Assembly (NCBI GenBank): GCA_016875155.1
Contig: VGSD01000020.1
Location: 1 to 13,605 of the forward strand
Origin: Deltaproteobacteria bacterium
GTDB lineage: Bacteria > Desulfobacterota > BSN033 > UBA1163
Reading direction: 5' to 3'
Length of the DNA stretch: 13,605 nt
The position numbers were made by a program, and so were the translations under genes. This document shows positions 12,342 through 13,605 of this stretch, piece by piece (the stretch's first letter is position 1; each line of letters starts with the position of its first letter). The notes below the pieces were generated by a model. The model was given only the letters and a program-made list of their open reading frames with translations. It was not told the origin of the DNA and did not search any database.

Positions 12342-13605
12342 TTAGTACATATCACCCATACCGCCCATTCCACCCATTCCACCACCTGGAGGCATAGGAG
12401 GATACGGGGCTTTCTTCTCCGGTTTTTCAGCCACAAGAGCCTCTGTAGTGATCATCAGAGAGGCGACTGAAGAGGCATTCTGGAGAGCCAGTCTGACCAC
12501 TTTGGTTGGGTCGATGATACCGGCTTTGATCATATCGGTATATTCATCTTTTGAAGCATCGAATCCAAAGGCTCCCTTCTCATTCTTCACCTTTTCACAG
12601 ACGACAGAGCCTTCCAGACCTGCATTGTTGGCGATCTGACGAATGGGCTCCTCAAGGGCCTTTCTGATAATCTCCACACCGATCTTCTTGTCTCCCTCCG
12701 CCTTCGTCTTTTCCAGTAAGGAAAGGCAACGGAGGTAGGCCACACCGCCACCAGGCACGATTCCTTCTTCGACAGCGGCTCGAGTTGCATTGAGAGCATC
12801 TTCCACGCGGGCCTTCTTCTCCTTCATTTCGGTCTCAGTGGCTGCACCCACATTGATGACAGCGACCCCACCGATGATCTTGGCCAATCGTTCCTGGAGT
12901 TTTTCGCGATCATAGTCGGAAGTGGTCTCTTCAATCTGTGCACGGATCTGTTTCACCCGGGCTTCGATATCATCCTTATCTCCATCTCCGTCAACCACTG
13001 TGGTATTATCCTTGTCAATCACGATCCGTTTGGCTTGGCCCAGATCGTTCAGCTTAATGTTTTCGAGTTTGATTCCGAGGTCTTCAGAGATGACTTTCCC
13101 TCCGGTGAGGATGGCAATGTCTTCCAACATCGCTTTTCTCCGGTCTCCGAAGCCAGGGGCTTTGACCGAACAGCATTTGAGGGTGCCGCGAAGTTTATTG
13201 ACGACGAGTGTGGCAAGGGCTTCCCCTTCCACATCCTCAGCGATGACGAGCAAGGGTTTGCCCATTTTTGCAATCTGCTCGAGGATGGGAAGCATATCCT
13301 TCATATTGGAGATTTTCTTCTCGCTCAGAAGAAGGTAGACATTCTCAAGGACCGCCTCCATCTTCTCGGGGTCGGTGACGAAGTAGGGCGAGAGGTAGCC
13401 GCGGTCGAACTGCATTCCTTCCACCACATCGAGCGTGGTCTCCATTCCCTTAGCTTCCTCCACCGTGATCACACCCTCTTTGCCAACTTTATTCATTGCC
13501 TCGGCAATGATGTTTCCAATGGTCTCGTCATTATTGGCAGAGATGGTTCCGACCTGAGAGATCTCTTTGGGATCCTTTGTCGGTTTGCTCAACTTCTTCA
13601 ACTCT
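12342..13605 (-). CDS. groEL: Chaperonin GroEL, N-terminal part beyond the window edge
   Basis: About 420 residues are seen; the frame stays open at the right edge (the codon before LKKLSKP is Glu), so the gene continues off the window and the TTG at 13601 is an internal Leu. The order matches the family: [35 protein letters not shown], the apical part with [20 protein letters not shown] and [12 protein letters not shown], then [23 protein letters not shown], and [21 protein letters not shown], whose Asp is the catalytic-type residue Asp398 of E. coli. The tail ends [13 protein letters not shown], with the GGM repeats usual for GroEL. GroEL folds proteins in the cytosol with GroES. groES would be expected further right. 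The gene ends at a strong terminator. Confidence 0.97.
   Translation of the reverse strand, partial: ELKKLSKPTKDPKEISQVGTISANNDETIGNIIAEAMNKVGKEGVITVEEAKGMETTLDVVEGMQFDRGYLSPYFVTDPEKMEAVLENVYLLLSEKKISNMKDMLPILEQIAKMGKPLLVIAEDVEGEALATLVVNKLRGTLKCCSVKAPGFGDRRKAMLEDIAILTGGKVISEDLGIKLENIKLNDLGQAKRIVIDKDNTTVVDGDGDKDDIEARVKQIRAQIEETTSDYDREKLQERLAKIIGGVAVINVGAATETEMKEKKARVEDALNATRAAVEEGIVPGGGVAYLRCLSLLEKTKAEGDKKIGVEIIRKALEEPIRQIANNAGLEGSVVCEKVKNEKGAFGFDASKDEYTDMIKAGIIDPTKVVRLALQNASSVASLMITTEALVAEKPEKKAPYPPMPPGGGMGGMGGMGDMY

Noticed and set aside
12922..13338. 138-codon open frame opposite groEL
   Set aside because: It lies wholly antisense to a clearly conserved GroEL region and is explained by codon bias of the real gene.

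Overview
The window looks like a chromosomal stretch of a Gram-negative bacterium of moderate GC content, probably of the Desulfobacterota (former Deltaproteobacteria). The grounds are a Tol-Pal envelope operon with lipoprotein Pal and CpoB, a GroEL with a C-terminal GGM tail, a CstA of about 560 residues, and ArsA-type ATPases of a single-domain form. The taxon is an inference from gene style, not from a marker gene.

Layout from left to right. (1) 1-412: the end of a MazE-type antitoxin followed without a gap by a MazF-type toxin. (2) 441-1929: a dihydrodipicolinate-synthase-family aldolase on the minus strand, divergent from a free-standing copy of the LeuA/CimA allosteric regulatory domain on the plus strand. 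The 142-nt gap holds two overlapping, oppositely directed sigma-70-type promoters. (3) 1938-6303: a plus-strand group opened by a perfect-consensus promoter. It holds a CstA-family transporter, a 91-residue protein of unknown function and two ArsA/Get3-type ATPases. The first three stop codons in this group are each followed within 2-5 nt by a degenerate seven-base-period repeat. (4) 6304-7319: an AT-rich spacer and a 252-residue membrane-anchored protein of unknown function. (5) 7344-11054, minus strand: tolA-tolB-pal-cpoB, without tolQ or tolR. (6) 11055-12137: a spacer rich in inverted repeats and a LysR-type regulator. (7) 12282-13605: a strong intrinsic terminator and the C-terminal three quarters of groEL, which runs off the right edge.

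How the genes may work together. The Tol-Pal genes form one transcript maintaining the outer membrane, with the TolQR motor presumably encoded elsewhere. The most unusual part is the pair of ArsA-type ATPases. Each is altered at a different place in the active site: one has Asn in place of the switch I catalytic Asp, the other has a changed switch II. This suggests an asymmetric heterodimer rather than two independent homodimers. Their linkage to a small hydrophobic protein and to CstA suggests, but does not prove, a membrane-related function. The free-standing amino-acid-synthase regulatory domain with its own promoter is a second candidate for unreported regulation.
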